Source: Streptomyces atratus (GTDB lineage Bacteria; Actinomycetota; Actinomycetes; Streptomycetales; Streptomycetaceae). From it: DNA of 64,000 nucleotides. A program made the position numbers and the translations under genes. The DNA is taken from the NCBI RefSeq assembly GCF_014648655.1, contig NZ_BMRN01000030.1, positions 1-64,000 on the forward strand, written 5' to 3'. The notes under the pieces were generated by a model, which had not been told where the DNA came from, ran no database searches, and was given only the letters and a program-made list of their open reading frames with translations. Positions 43,810 to 52,433 of the stretch are shown piece by piece; position 1 is the first letter of the stretch; the number at the start of each line of letters is the position of its first letter.

Positions 43810-45263
43810 CGGAGCACACGACTGAACAACCGGCCGGGTACGCGACCTCACAGAACCCGGAGGCGGACTTTCACGACAACCGCCGTCAGGTCTTGTACTG
43901 GCGCCTCCTCGCACGCCTCTTCGACCATGAGGAGCAGGCCTCGCTGGAATCGGCGAGCCTCGCCGTCGTCGATGACATAGGTCTGCCGTCCGCGCTGCTG
44001 GACCCGCAGGCATCCGTCGACTCGATCGTGCAGCGCCACCCGGAACTGGCTGCCGAGTTCGACGGTCTGATGGCGCCCGAGCCCGACGACGAAGGCGCAT
44101 GCGGCCGGGCCGCCGAGGTACGGCGCGCGGCACTGGTGTCGAAGGTGCTGCTCAATGTCTTCGCCTCCGGCTCCGGCACGGTCACTGCCGGACAGCTGGC
44201 GCGCTGGCAGTCCGACGCCGGCTGGCTGGAGCGTGCGCTGGGCTGCAAGCCCGGCGAACTGCGTGGCGGCCGCGCCGGCGGCGGGGCCGGGAGAGGTGCC
44301 GCAGGACCGGGCGTCGGCCCGACCGTCACCGGCGGCCCGGGCACGAAGCACGATCTCGGCCGGTTGATTTCGACGATAGGCCCGGAACTCGGCGCCATCG
44401 AGGCCGACCTCGTCAAGCGGATGCACCTGCGCGAGGTCCTGGCCGATCCCAAGCTCGCCGCGCAGCTGACCCCGAGCATGTCACTGATCGAACAGCTGCT
44501 GCGGGACAAGAACAACCTCTCGGGCGTGGCCCTGGCCAATGCCAAGGCCCTGATCCGCCGTTTCGTCGACGAGGTCGCCGAAGTGCTGCGCACCCAGGTG
44601 GAAAAAGCCACGGTAGGCGCCCTGGACCGCTCCGTCCCGCCCAAGCGGGTGTTCCGCAACCTCGACCTCGACCGCACGATCTGGAAGAACCTCACCAACT
44701 GGAGCCCGGAGGAGGAGCGGCTGTACGTCGACCGCCTCTACTACCGGCACACCACCCGCAGGACGACGCCCCAGCGGCTGATCGTCGTCGTGGACCAGTC
44801 GGGCTCGATGGTCGACTCGATGGTGAACTGCACCATCCTGGCGTCGATCTTCGCCGGGCTGCCGAAGGTGGACGTCCACCTGATCGCGTACGACACGCGT
44901 GCCATCGACCTGACGCCCTGGGTGAATGACCCGTTCGAGGCCCTGCTGCGCACCAACCTCGGCGGCGGCAACGACGGTCCCGTCGCGATGGCCATGGCCC
45001 GTCCGAAGATCACCGACCCCAAAGACACCGTGATGGTGTGGATCTCCGACTTCTACGAGTTCGACCGCTCCCAGCCGCTGTTCGAGGGTATTGAGGCCGT
45101 CCACCGCTCCGGAGTGAAGTTCATCCCCGTCGGTTCCGTCACCAGCTCCGGCCGCCAGGAGGTCAACCCCTGGTTCCGTGAACGCTTCAAGGCCCTCGGT
45201 ACTCCGGTGCTCTCCGGCCACATCCGCAAGCTCGTCCACGAGCTCAAGACGTTTCTCGCTTAG
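43806..45263 (+). CDS. vWA-domain protein with intact MIDAS, MoxR partner
   Basis: A 485-aa protein. The N-terminal region (about 1-150) is helical; a Gly-rich linker (about 155-185, GGRAGGGAGRGAAGPG) follows, then a helical segment (GRLISTIGPELGAIEADLVKRMHLREVL). The C-terminal vWA domain (about 320-485) has the MIDAS D-x-S-x-S at D330-S332-S334 (VVVDQSGSMVDSM), a Thr in LRTNLGGGNDGPVA and an Asp in VWISDFYEFD, so it should bind a divalent metal and a partner ligand. CoxE/YehP-like proteins work with MoxR ATPases as assembly or remodelling factors. The stop lies 12 bp before the MoxR start. Confidence 0.92.
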   Translation: MTEHTTEQPAGYATSQNPEADFHDNRRQVLYWRLLARLFDHEEQASLESASLAVVDDIGLPSALLDPQASVDSIVQRHPELAAEFDGLMAPEPDDEGACGRAAEVRRAALVSKVLLNVFASGSGTVTAGQLARWQSDAGWLERALGCKPGELRGGRAGGGAGRGAAGPGVGPTVTGGPGTKHDLGRLISTIGPELGAIEADLVKRMHLREVLADPKLAAQLTPSMSLIEQLLRDKNNLSGVALANAKALIRRFVDEVAEVLRTQVEKATVGALDRSVPPKRVFRNLDLDRTIWKNLTNWSPEEERLYVDRLYYRHTTRRTTPQRLIVVVDQSGSMVDSMVNCTILASIFAGLPKVDVHLIAYDTRAIDLTPWVNDPFEALLRTNLGGGNDGPVAMAMARPKITDPKDTVMVWISDFYEFDRSQPLFEGIEAVHRSGVKFIPVGSVTSSGRQEVNPWFRERFKALGTPVLSGHIRKLVHELKTFLA

Positions 45264-45275
45264 AAAGGCCCTGTT

Positions 45276-46388
45276 ATGTCCGACCTGTTGCGCGCCCCTG
45301 CCGAGATCAAGTACGCCGAGGAACTGGACTGGCTGGAGTCCATCGACGACAACCCCAAGCCCTTCTCCTGGCGTCTGTCCCCGAAGATGGTCCGCTTGTT
45401 CATCCTGGGCTCCGAGCGTTCCGACGGCCTGGACCGGGAAATCCCGCAGAAGTGGTACGGCGACCGCAGTTTCGTCGAGCGCTCCATCGTCACGCTGGCC
45501 TCCGACCGCGGGCTTCTGCTCATCGGCGACCCCGGCACCGGCAAGAGCTGGCTGGCCGAGCTGCTGTCCGCCGCGATCTCCCGCAACTCCACGCTGGTCG
45601 TGCAGGGTACGGCCGGCACCACCGAGGACCACATCAAGTACTCCTGGAACGTGTCCATGGTCATCGCCAAGGGCCAGTCGCGGGAGTCGATGATTCCCTC
45701 GCCGATCATGACCGCGATGGAGGCGGGCGCGATCGGCCGTTTCGAAGAACTCACCCGCTCCACCAGCGACGTCCAGGACGCGTTGATCTCGATCCTGTCC
45801 GAGAAGTACATCTCGGTCCCGGAACTGGACAGCGACAACATCGTGTTCGCCAAGCCCGGCTTCTCGGTCATCGCCACCGCCAACAGCCGTGACCGGGGCG
45901 TCAACGACCTGTCCTCGGCGCTCAAGCGCCGCTTCAACTTCGTCCGCATCCCGGTGGTGACGAACAAGAAGAGCGAGGCGGAGATCGTCCGCTTCCGCAC
46001 CGAGGAACTGTTGCGTCGCCATCAGATCGAGCTGGATGTGCCGCCGACGCTGCTCGACGTGCTGCTGCAGAGCTTCGCCGACCTGCGCGCCTCGGCGGCT
46101 GCGGCCGGCAGCGACGACGAGAAGCTGGAGTCCGCGCTGTCGTCCGCCGAACAGATCGGCGTGCTCGAGGACGCGATCCTGCACAGCAACTTCTTCGGGG
46201 AGCGCGCCCTGACGGCCCGTACGCTGGCTTCCTCGCTCGTCGGGTCACTGGCCCGGCGCGAGCCCGAGGACCTCGCCATCCTCAACAAGTACCTGCACGG
46301 CGTCGTCGAGCCGCGCAGCAAGGAAGAGGGCGGATCCTGGCCGGAGTTCCTGGAGGGCGGCCGCGACGCGATCGCCACCCTGTCATGA
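45276..46388 (+). CDS. MoxR-type AAA+ ATPase
   Basis: A 370-aa AAA+ ATPase starting MSDLLRAPAEIKYAEELDWLES. Walker A is GDPGTGKS (84-91). The Walker B region reads AIGRFEEL (about 152-159), so the usual hydrophobic-DE is replaced by RFEE. Sensor 1 is ATANSRDRG (N203), and arginines in SSALKRRFNF (R218/R219) are candidate fingers. An insert with AGTTEDHIKYSWNVSMVIAKG matches the MoxR helix-2 insert. It probably forms a hexameric ring that remodels a target handed over by the vWA protein. Its stop overlaps the next ATG by four bases. Confidence 0.93.
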   Translation: MSDLLRAPAEIKYAEELDWLESIDDNPKPFSWRLSPKMVRLFILGSERSDGLDREIPQKWYGDRSFVERSIVTLASDRGLLLIGDPGTGKSWLAELLSAAISRNSTLVVQGTAGTTEDHIKYSWNVSMVIAKGQSRESMIPSPIMTAMEAGAIGRFEELTRSTSDVQDALISILSEKYISVPELDSDNIVFAKPGFSVIATANSRDRGVNDLSSALKRRFNFVRIPVVTNKKSEAEIVRFRTEELLRRHQIELDVPPTLLDVLLQSFADLRASAAAAGSDDEKLESALSSAEQIGVLEDAILHSNFFGERALTARTLASSLVGSLARREPEDLAILNKYLHGVVEPRSKEEGGSWPEFLEGGRDAIATLS

Positions 46389-49180
46389 GCAGCACGCACG
46401 AGGGGCCCTTCGAAGCACTGCGCGGGCAGTTGCAGGAGGCCGCCGCGACGTTCGCCGACGGACCCGACGCCCTGCAGGGCATCCTCCTCGGAATCGTCGA
46501 CGACGTCGATCGCGCGGTGCGTGAGCCACTGGAGATCTTCCCCGTCTGCCACCACTCGCCCGCCTCAGCGGTTGCGATGGCACGCCGCCTGCGGGAGAAA
46601 CAACCGAAGGTTGTGTACCTGGAGCTGTGCGAGGACATGGCGCCGCTCCTGACCGAACTGCGCAACTGCAAGCTCCCGGTGGCCCTCCAGGCGTTCGCGA
46701 CCGAGGTCGACGGCTTCCCGGCCGAGTGGTCCCCGCTGTCGGTGGTCGCACCGATCACCGAGGCATCGGCCGAATACCAGGCGATCGCCTACGCCCTGGA
46801 CACGCCGGGCGTAGAACTGGTCCTCGTCGACCGTTCCTCGGACCACGTCTTTCAGTGGGACGCGCGCGAAACGCACGCCGACGAACCAGCGGATCCGGAC
46901 GCACCGCGCGCCGAGGAGGAGGCCGCGCTGCACGGCGACGCGGTCGGCGTGGAGATCGGCGACCTGCGGCCCCGCTTCGCCGAACTGGAGGAACACCTGC
47001 TGCGCCACGGCAGGGTGCGGCACTGGTCGGAATGGTGGCACCAGTATGTCGAACTGCCGCTCGGCGACAGCGACCACGACACCTACCGCCAGGTCATGCT
47101 GCTGATCGGCAGCCTCTTCCGGCGCCTCGCACCCGGCGACCCCCATCGGGTGCGCGTGGACGAGGACCGGGAGCGCTACATGTGGACCAGGATGCGCGAG
47201 CACCTGTCCGCGACCGGCACCGATCCTGCGGACTGCCTCTACATTTGCGGCGCCTTCCACGCGGCCAGTCGCGTCGGCGAGTTCGGCGTCGACGGCACCG
47301 ACACCTTCGAGATCAGTCCGCGCAGCGCCACCAAGTGGCAGCAGGGCTTGATTCCGTCCAGCCACGCGGCGATCGAGGCACAGTTCGGCCTGGCCGCCGG
47401 CTCGGTGTCGATCGCCGCGACGGTCTGGGCGAAGAACGTCAGGCGCACGCGCGTGGAGCCGTACCGCCTGGCGGGACAGGCGGGTGCGAAGAAAACGAAG
47501 GCCAAGAAGACCGCGGCCGCGGCGGCGCCCGTACCGGCGGTCGGGCCCTCGGACAAGCTGACCGGCTTCCTGCAGCAACCGCCCGTCCTGGACCGGCTGG
47601 ACGAGACCGAACTTCTCGGCTGGTCGGTGGAGATCGTGCGCGCCGCGCGCCGAGGCGGCTACCTCGCCTCCACCGCCGATGCCATCGCAGTGTTCGAGAC
47701 GTCGATCCTGCTGGCCGGGATGCGTGACCGGGCCAGGCCCACGCCGTACGACTTCCAGGATGCGGCCGTCACCTGCATCGAGAAGGACACCGTGCCCGGC
47801 CGGCGCGACGTGCGCCGCCTCGTGGAGATCATGATGGGCGGCGACCGGGTCGGCCAGGTCGGCTACGAAGCGCTGCCACCCCTGGCCCGCGACGTGCACG
47901 ACCGGCTCGCGCCCTTGAGCCTGAAGCTCCAGCAGCGCGGCGTGCAACGGGCGCTGCTGGACATCGCCTCCGAGCCGGAACTGGAGCGGTGTTCCGACGT
48001 GCTGTGGATGCTGCGGTTCCTGATGCCGCAGGGCGCGGCTCGGCCGATCATGGGCGAGCGGAGACTGGGGGAGCGGCCGATCCAGGAGTCGTGGGACCTG
48101 GCGCTGGGCACCCATCAGCGTGCGCTCATCGAGCTCGGCTACGAGGGCGTCAGCATCGAGCAGGTTCTGGAGCAGCGACTGCGCCGCACGGCGTACGGCC
48201 CGCACGCCACCGCGGCGACCGTCCTGGAAGCCGTCGAGGACGCGACGTTGTACCTGTGCAGCCGCCGCCTCGCCGACGAGCTGGGCACACGCGCCCTGGA
48301 GGTACTGTCGGCCGAACGCAGCGTGGACGGCGCACCGGAGGTGCTGCGCCGGGTGCGGCGGCTGCTGGCGTACTACCGCACCAGCGAGCCGGTGCTGCCG
48401 CCGTGGATCGAGTCCTTCGTCAAGACCGGATACGCGCACTACTGCACCCTGCTGCCGACGGCGTTCACCGACGACGACGCCACCGTCCGCCAAGTGGCAG
48501 CGATGCTGGGCTTCCTGTTCAGCATGGAGAGTCTGGCGCTGTCACTGGGCTGCGACCGGGCCCAACTCGAGCTGGCCGTCGCCCAGTCGCATCCGCAGGA
48601 CCCGTCGAAGACGGCGCTGCTGTGGGCGGCTCAGGTTCAGCTCGGGCACCTCTCTCGCGCGGACCTTCGGGCAAGGTGTGACGAACTGCTCGGCAACCCC
48701 TTGGTGATACCTGCCTACCCGCGCTACCTCAGCGGCTTCGTACACGCCCTGGAGCCCGTCCCGGGCCTCACCGACTTTGTCGTGGAGGCAGTCTCGAACG
48801 CGTTCGGACGGCTGCCGGACCCGGTGCTCCTGCCTTGGCTGCCGACCCTGATCACCACCCTGCGATCGGGCGGCGCCGAGCTGGCCCCGCTGCTGATCCG
48901 TGAGGCCGGGCGGATCTTCCCCGGCCGGCTCGCAGCGCTGGACGAGTGGGTACCGCCGTGGCGGTCGCAGCCGGAAGCCGTGCATACGGCGCGGCGCGCG
49001 GACGCCAGCCGTGGTTGCACGCTGCTCGCTGCCCATCCCGCGGCGTGCGACGCGGTGGCGAGCCTGCTGGGCTGTGACGGGACGTGGGAGACGGTGGATC
49101 CGGGTCCGTCAGGCGCGGCACTGGCCGGTCGCCATCCGGATACGGCCGTGGCGCTGGAGGGGCTGCTGGCCGGCGCGTGA
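46385..49180 (+). CDS. DUF5682-type protein, last gene of the MoxR-vWA operon
   Basis: A 931-aa protein. The N-terminal domain (about 45-330) matches DUF5682: IFPVCHHSPASAVAMARRLREKQPKVVYLELCEDM (HH at 56-57, E80), PVALQAFATEVDGFPAEWSPLSV and YICGAFHAASRVGEF. A Lys/Ala-rich linker (about 360-385) leads to a long helical C-terminal half (about 390-931) with repeat-like helices. The HH/Glu/His pattern recalls TIKI/TraB/EreA-like hydrolases, but that link is speculative. It is probably the effector or substrate-recognition subunit of the system. It ends the operon; a 349-bp gap follows. Confidence 0.88.
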   Translation: MSSTHEGPFEALRGQLQEAAATFADGPDALQGILLGIVDDVDRAVREPLEIFPVCHHSPASAVAMARRLREKQPKVVYLELCEDMAPLLTELRNCKLPVALQAFATEVDGFPAEWSPLSVVAPITEASAEYQAIAYALDTPGVELVLVDRSSDHVFQWDARETHADEPADPDAPRAEEEAALHGDAVGVEIGDLRPRFAELEEHLLRHGRVRHWSEWWHQYVELPLGDSDHDTYRQVMLLIGSLFRRLAPGDPHRVRVDEDRERYMWTRMREHLSATGTDPADCLYICGAFHAASRVGEFGVDGTDTFEISPRSATKWQQGLIPSSHAAIEAQFGLAAGSVSIAATVWAKNVRRTRVEPYRLAGQAGAKKTKAKKTAAAAAPVPAVGPSDKLTGFLQQPPVLDRLDETELLGWSVEIVRAARRGGYLASTADAIAVFETSILLAGMRDRARPTPYDFQDAAVTCIEKDTVPGRRDVRRLVEIMMGGDRVGQVGYEALPPLARDVHDRLAPLSLKLQQRGVQRALLDIASEPELERCSDVLWMLRFLMPQGAARPIMGERRLGERPIQESWDLALGTHQRALIELGYEGVSIEQVLEQRLRRTAYGPHATAATVLEAVEDATLYLCSRRLADELGTRALEVLSAERSVDGAPEVLRRVRRLLAYYRTSEPVLPPWIESFVKTGYAHYCTLLPTAFTDDDATVRQVAAMLGFLFSMESLALSLGCDRAQLELAVAQSHPQDPSKTALLWAAQVQLGHLSRADLRARCDELLGNPLVIPAYPRYLSGFVHALEPVPGLTDFVVEAVSNAFGRLPDPVLLPWLPTLITTLRSGGAELAPLLIREAGRIFPGRLAALDEWVPPWRSQPEAVHTARRADASRGCTLLAAHPAACDAVASLLGCDGTWETVDPGPSGAALAGRHPDTAVALEGLLAGA

Positions 49181-49529
49181 TCTCGGCGGGGCGGAGGCCC
49201 GCGCAGCGGAACCGCCGTCGGCGGCGACCGGTGCCGCAGGCTCCCCGACGCGGCCCGGCACGCGGGCCCAGGTCCGGCCGCAGCCGGGCCGGGTCCGCGG
49301 TCAGCTGCCGGGCGACGGCCGCCGTCACGCCCACCCGGCCGGCCAGGGCCCGGGGTTCGGGCCGTGTCCGGTACATCCGGACGCACCCGGCGACATCCGA
49401 TCACGCTCGAACTCGCTCGGTGCCGCGTGGTCCAGGGGCAGGAACAGCGGAGGTGCCTTGGTGCAACCATGCGGCCCGCAGATGCATCTCCATAACTGAA
49501 GATCAAATGGTTTGGGAAGCGGGAGAACG
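49181..49529. other. Intergenic region, presumed promoter of the PBP gene
   Basis: Open frames here are GC-bias artefacts. The last 40 bases are AT-richer (aactgaagatcaaatgg) and end in the RBS gggaga. No terminator hairpin was found for the upstream operon. Confidence 0.4.
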
Positions 49530-51014
49530 ATGAACAGGCCGTTGCGGCACATAGCCGTCTTCTGCGGGCTGCTGGTGCTGGCCTTGCTGCTCCGGGCGAA
49601 CTGGCTCCAGTATTTCCAGAGCGATGCTCTTGCCACTGACGAGCACAACCGCCGGGTGAAGATCGCTCAGTTCGCCAGCCCGCGCGGCGACATCATCGTG
49701 GGCGGTGACCCGATCACCGGTTCGAAGGCGGTCTCCGGCACGGACTTCAAGTACCAGCGGACCTTCAAGCAGGGCGCGATGTACGCTCCGGTAACCGGGT
49801 ACGCCTCACAGGCACAGGGCATGTCCCTGCTGGAGAAGACGTACGACAGCGTGCTCAGCGGCCAGGACGACCGGTTTGCCTTCCGGCACGCCAAGGACAT
49901 TCTCGCCGGCGAGCAGCGCCGCGGCGGCGATGTGATCACTACGATCGACCCGAAGGCGCAGAAGGCGGGCTACAAGGGGCTGACCGACCTCGGTGCCCGC
50001 GGCGCGGTCGTCGCTCTCGACCCGCGCACCGGAAAGGTCCTCGCGCTGGTCTCCACCCCTTCCTACGACCCGTCCGTCTTCGCCGGGAATTCGTTCAAGG
50101 AAGGCGACAGGTTCCAGGACCTCGTCGACGAAAAGGCCAAGCCCCTGGCCAACCGTCCGCTGCGCGAGACCTTCCCGCCCGGCTCCACCTTCAAGATCCT
50201 CACGGCGGCCGCCGCTCTGGAGAACGGTGTGGTCACCGACGTCGACGCGGCATCCGAGGCCGTTTCCCCGTATCCTCTGCCGCTCTCCTCGAACAAGATC
50301 AGCAGTGAAGCCGGCGACGCGGTCTGCAACAAGGCGTCCATGAAGACCGCCATGCAGTACTCCTGCAACAACGTCTTCCTCGACGCGGCATCGAAGCTCG
50401 GCGCGGACAAGATGCGCGAGACAGCGGAGAAGTTCGGCTTCAACGCCGATGTCTACTCCGACGAGTTCGGCGACATGCTCGCCACCAAAAGCCTCTACCC
50501 GAGCCAACTGGACAAGCCCGGGACCGCGCTGACGGGTATGGGCCAGGGCAGCCTCACCAGCACCCCGATGCAGATGGCCATGGTGACCGCCGCCCTCGCC
50601 AACGACGGCAAGCTGATGCAGCCGTACATCGTCGAAGAGCTGCGCGGCCCCGACCTGTCGACCTTGGAGAGGAACGAACCGAAGCTCAAGAGCCAGGCCG
50701 TCTCCGAGGAGACGGCGAAAAAGGTCCAGGAAATGATGGAATTCACTGCCAAGGAGGGCAGCGCCCAACGTGCCCTGATCGACGGTGTCACGGTCGGTGG
50801 CAAGACCGGCACGGCGCAGCGCGGTGTGAACGTGAATGACGAGGTGCCGTACGGTTGGTTCGTCTCGTACGGCAAGAAGGCCGACGGTGCGTCGGTGGCG
50901 GTCGCGGTCTTCATCGATCCCACCGACATGGACATCTCCCGCTCGGACATCTCGGGCGGACGGCTGGGCGGACCGATCGCGAAGCGTGTGATGCAAGCAG
51001 TTCTGGGAAGCTGA
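49530..51014 (+). CDS. Class B penicillin-binding protein (PbpA-like transpeptidase)
   Basis: A 494-aa protein with a short cytoplasmic tail and a membrane anchor (residues about 7-28, IAVFCGLLVLALLLRANWLQ), then a PBP-dimer region and a transpeptidase domain. Active-site motifs are S219-T-F-K (PPGSTFK), S278-C-N (YSCNN) and K425-T-G (GKTGTAQR). It crosslinks peptidoglycan and is of the actinobacterial PbpA type usually found with ftsW and pknB. Here it stands alone, so it is an extra paralogue, possibly for differentiation or under beta-lactam stress. ATG 49530 follows gggagaac. Confidence 0.93.
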   Translation: MNRPLRHIAVFCGLLVLALLLRANWLQYFQSDALATDEHNRRVKIAQFASPRGDIIVGGDPITGSKAVSGTDFKYQRTFKQGAMYAPVTGYASQAQGMSLLEKTYDSVLSGQDDRFAFRHAKDILAGEQRRGGDVITTIDPKAQKAGYKGLTDLGARGAVVALDPRTGKVLALVSTPSYDPSVFAGNSFKEGDRFQDLVDEKAKPLANRPLRETFPPGSTFKILTAAAALENGVVTDVDAASEAVSPYPLPLSSNKISSEAGDAVCNKASMKTAMQYSCNNVFLDAASKLGADKMRETAEKFGFNADVYSDEFGDMLATKSLYPSQLDKPGTALTGMGQGSLTSTPMQMAMVTAALANDGKLMQPYIVEELRGPDLSTLERNEPKLKSQAVSEETAKKVQEMMEFTAKEGSAQRALIDGVTVGGKTGTAQRGVNVNDEVPYGWFVSYGKKADGASVAVAVFIDPTDMDISRSDISGGRLGGPIAKRVMQAVLGS

Positions 51015-51267
51015 GGAATCAGCTCATTTGGTGTGTCTGCGGTCTGATCCGCCGGACAGAACCAGGGCTTTGTCAGGTGTATGGCAGGTCGTGGTTTTGG
51101 TGGTTCTGCTGTTGGTCCGGGGCGGATCAACCCGGGCAGCCATATCCGAGGTCCAGCCCGGCCGCGCACCTCGCCTCCCGAGGAGTCCGGATACGCTTCG
51201 GTGACTATGACACCCCGGACACCCTGCATACCGCGTTCAGGGACGCCGACCGCCCGCGCACGTCACG

Positions 51268-51669
51268 GTGTATGAGGACGACCAGCATGTCGCCTTCCTT
51301 GACCGGTATCCGACAACGCCGGGGAAGGTGCTCGTGGCCCCAAATGCTCACATCGAGCACGCTGTTCGCGATCTGAATGAGTTTGCCTACCTGCGACTGA
51401 TGTCGGTGGTCCGCAAGGTGGCCCTGGCGGTGGAGACGGTGATGAAGCCCGAGCGTACGTACCTGCTGTCGCTTGGAAGGCAGCAGGGGAATTCACATCT
51501 TCATTGGCATATCGCCGGCCTTCCTGTGGGAACCCCGTACCGGCAACAGCAGTTTCACGCTTTGATGGCCGAGAATGGCGTGCTGTCCGTCACGGACGAG
51601 GAGTCTGCTGCGATGGGCGAACGTTTGCGTGCGGCACTTTCCGAGGGCTGGATGGCCGACAGCGAGTAG
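51268..51669 (+). CDS. HIT-family nucleotide-binding protein
   Basis: A 133-aa histidine triad protein. The triad HLHWH is at residues 77-81 in SHLHWHIAGLPVG, preceded by VAFLDRYPTTPGKVLVAPNAHIEH. It should hydrolyse or transfer nucleotidyl groups. The first start in frame is GTG 51268 (MYEDDQHVAFLD), with no good RBS. The frame upstream (RRPAHVT) looks like the preceding part of a HIT protein, so the gene may be 5' shortened; the N-terminal CxxC zinc element seen in many HIT proteins is missing. Confidence 0.8.
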   Translation: MYEDDQHVAFLDRYPTTPGKVLVAPNAHIEHAVRDLNEFAYLRLMSVVRKVALAVETVMKPERTYLLSLGRQQGNSHLHWHIAGLPVGTPYRQQQFHALMAENGVLSVTDEESAAMGERLRAALSEGWMADSE

Positions 51670-51744
51670 GCGGCGCTGGGGCGCTGCCGCGTGGCCCGGC
51701 CCCAGACGGTCGCCGCAGCCGCGACAGTCTCGTTCCCCAGGCCC

Positions 51745-52205
51745 AGTGCGATGCCGCTGCTGGTGCGCTCGGCTTCGGTACCGCTCCGCTCGGCAACATG
51801 TTCCGCGCCATCCCCGACGAAGAGGCTGCGGCCACCGTCGAGGCCGCCTGGGACCAGGGCATCCGCTACTTCGACACCGCACCTTCTACGGCGCCGGTCT
51901 CTGCGACGTACTGTCACAGCACCCGCGCGACGAGTTCGTCCTCAGTACGAAGGTGGGCCGCGTCGTCCTCGGCGAGATCGAGGACCCTGCTGCCCGGGAC
52001 CTCGGCAAGAAGGGCGGACTCTTCGAGCACGGCCGTCCGAACAAGATGGTCAACGACTACACCGCCGAAGCCACCCTGCACTCCATCGAGGACAGCCTCG
52101 AGCGCCTCAGGACCGACCGCCTCGACATCGTGTGGGTGCACGATGTCGCTCAGGACTTCTACGGAGACGACCCCAGGGCCTTGCCGCACTGCACCAGACA
52201 CTCAC
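51745..52205 (+). pseudogene. Aldo/keto reductase remnant (frameshift, internal deletion, 3' truncation)
   Basis: One frame reads ALGFGTAPLGNMFRAIPDEEAAATVEAAWDQGIRYFDTAP, and from about 51885 an adjacent frame continues FYGAGL, then, after a deletion, RDEFVLSTKVGRVVLGEIEDPAARDLGKKGGLFEHGRPNKMVNDYTAEATLHSIEDSLERLRTDRLDIVWVHDVAQDFYGDDP. This is the first half of a D-threo-aldose 1-dehydrogenase-like enzyme including the catalytic Asp/Tyr region. It stops at about 52200. Frameshift plus truncation show inactivation. Confidence 0.8.
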
Positions 52206-52433
52206 CGTTGAAGCCGACTGACAGGCGGGCTGGGTTCCATGTCCCGGAGTCGTGCTCGGGGCGGGCGGCCGCCCTGGTCACGGGTGCGAGCGGGCGCTAC
52301 GCCATCCTGGTCGGGTTGGACGATGCGGTCCGCCCTTCGAAAAGGGCGCCGACGACCTTGATGCCGATGGTGGTGTCCTTGACGGCGGCGTTGAACGAGA
52401 CAGGCTCCGGGTGGGTGTGATCGGTGAGTACCT

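Noticed and set aside
44481..46184. Long minus-strand frame across the vWA and MoxR genes
   Set aside because: No family similarity; Walker A, MIDAS and other motifs are on the plus strand.
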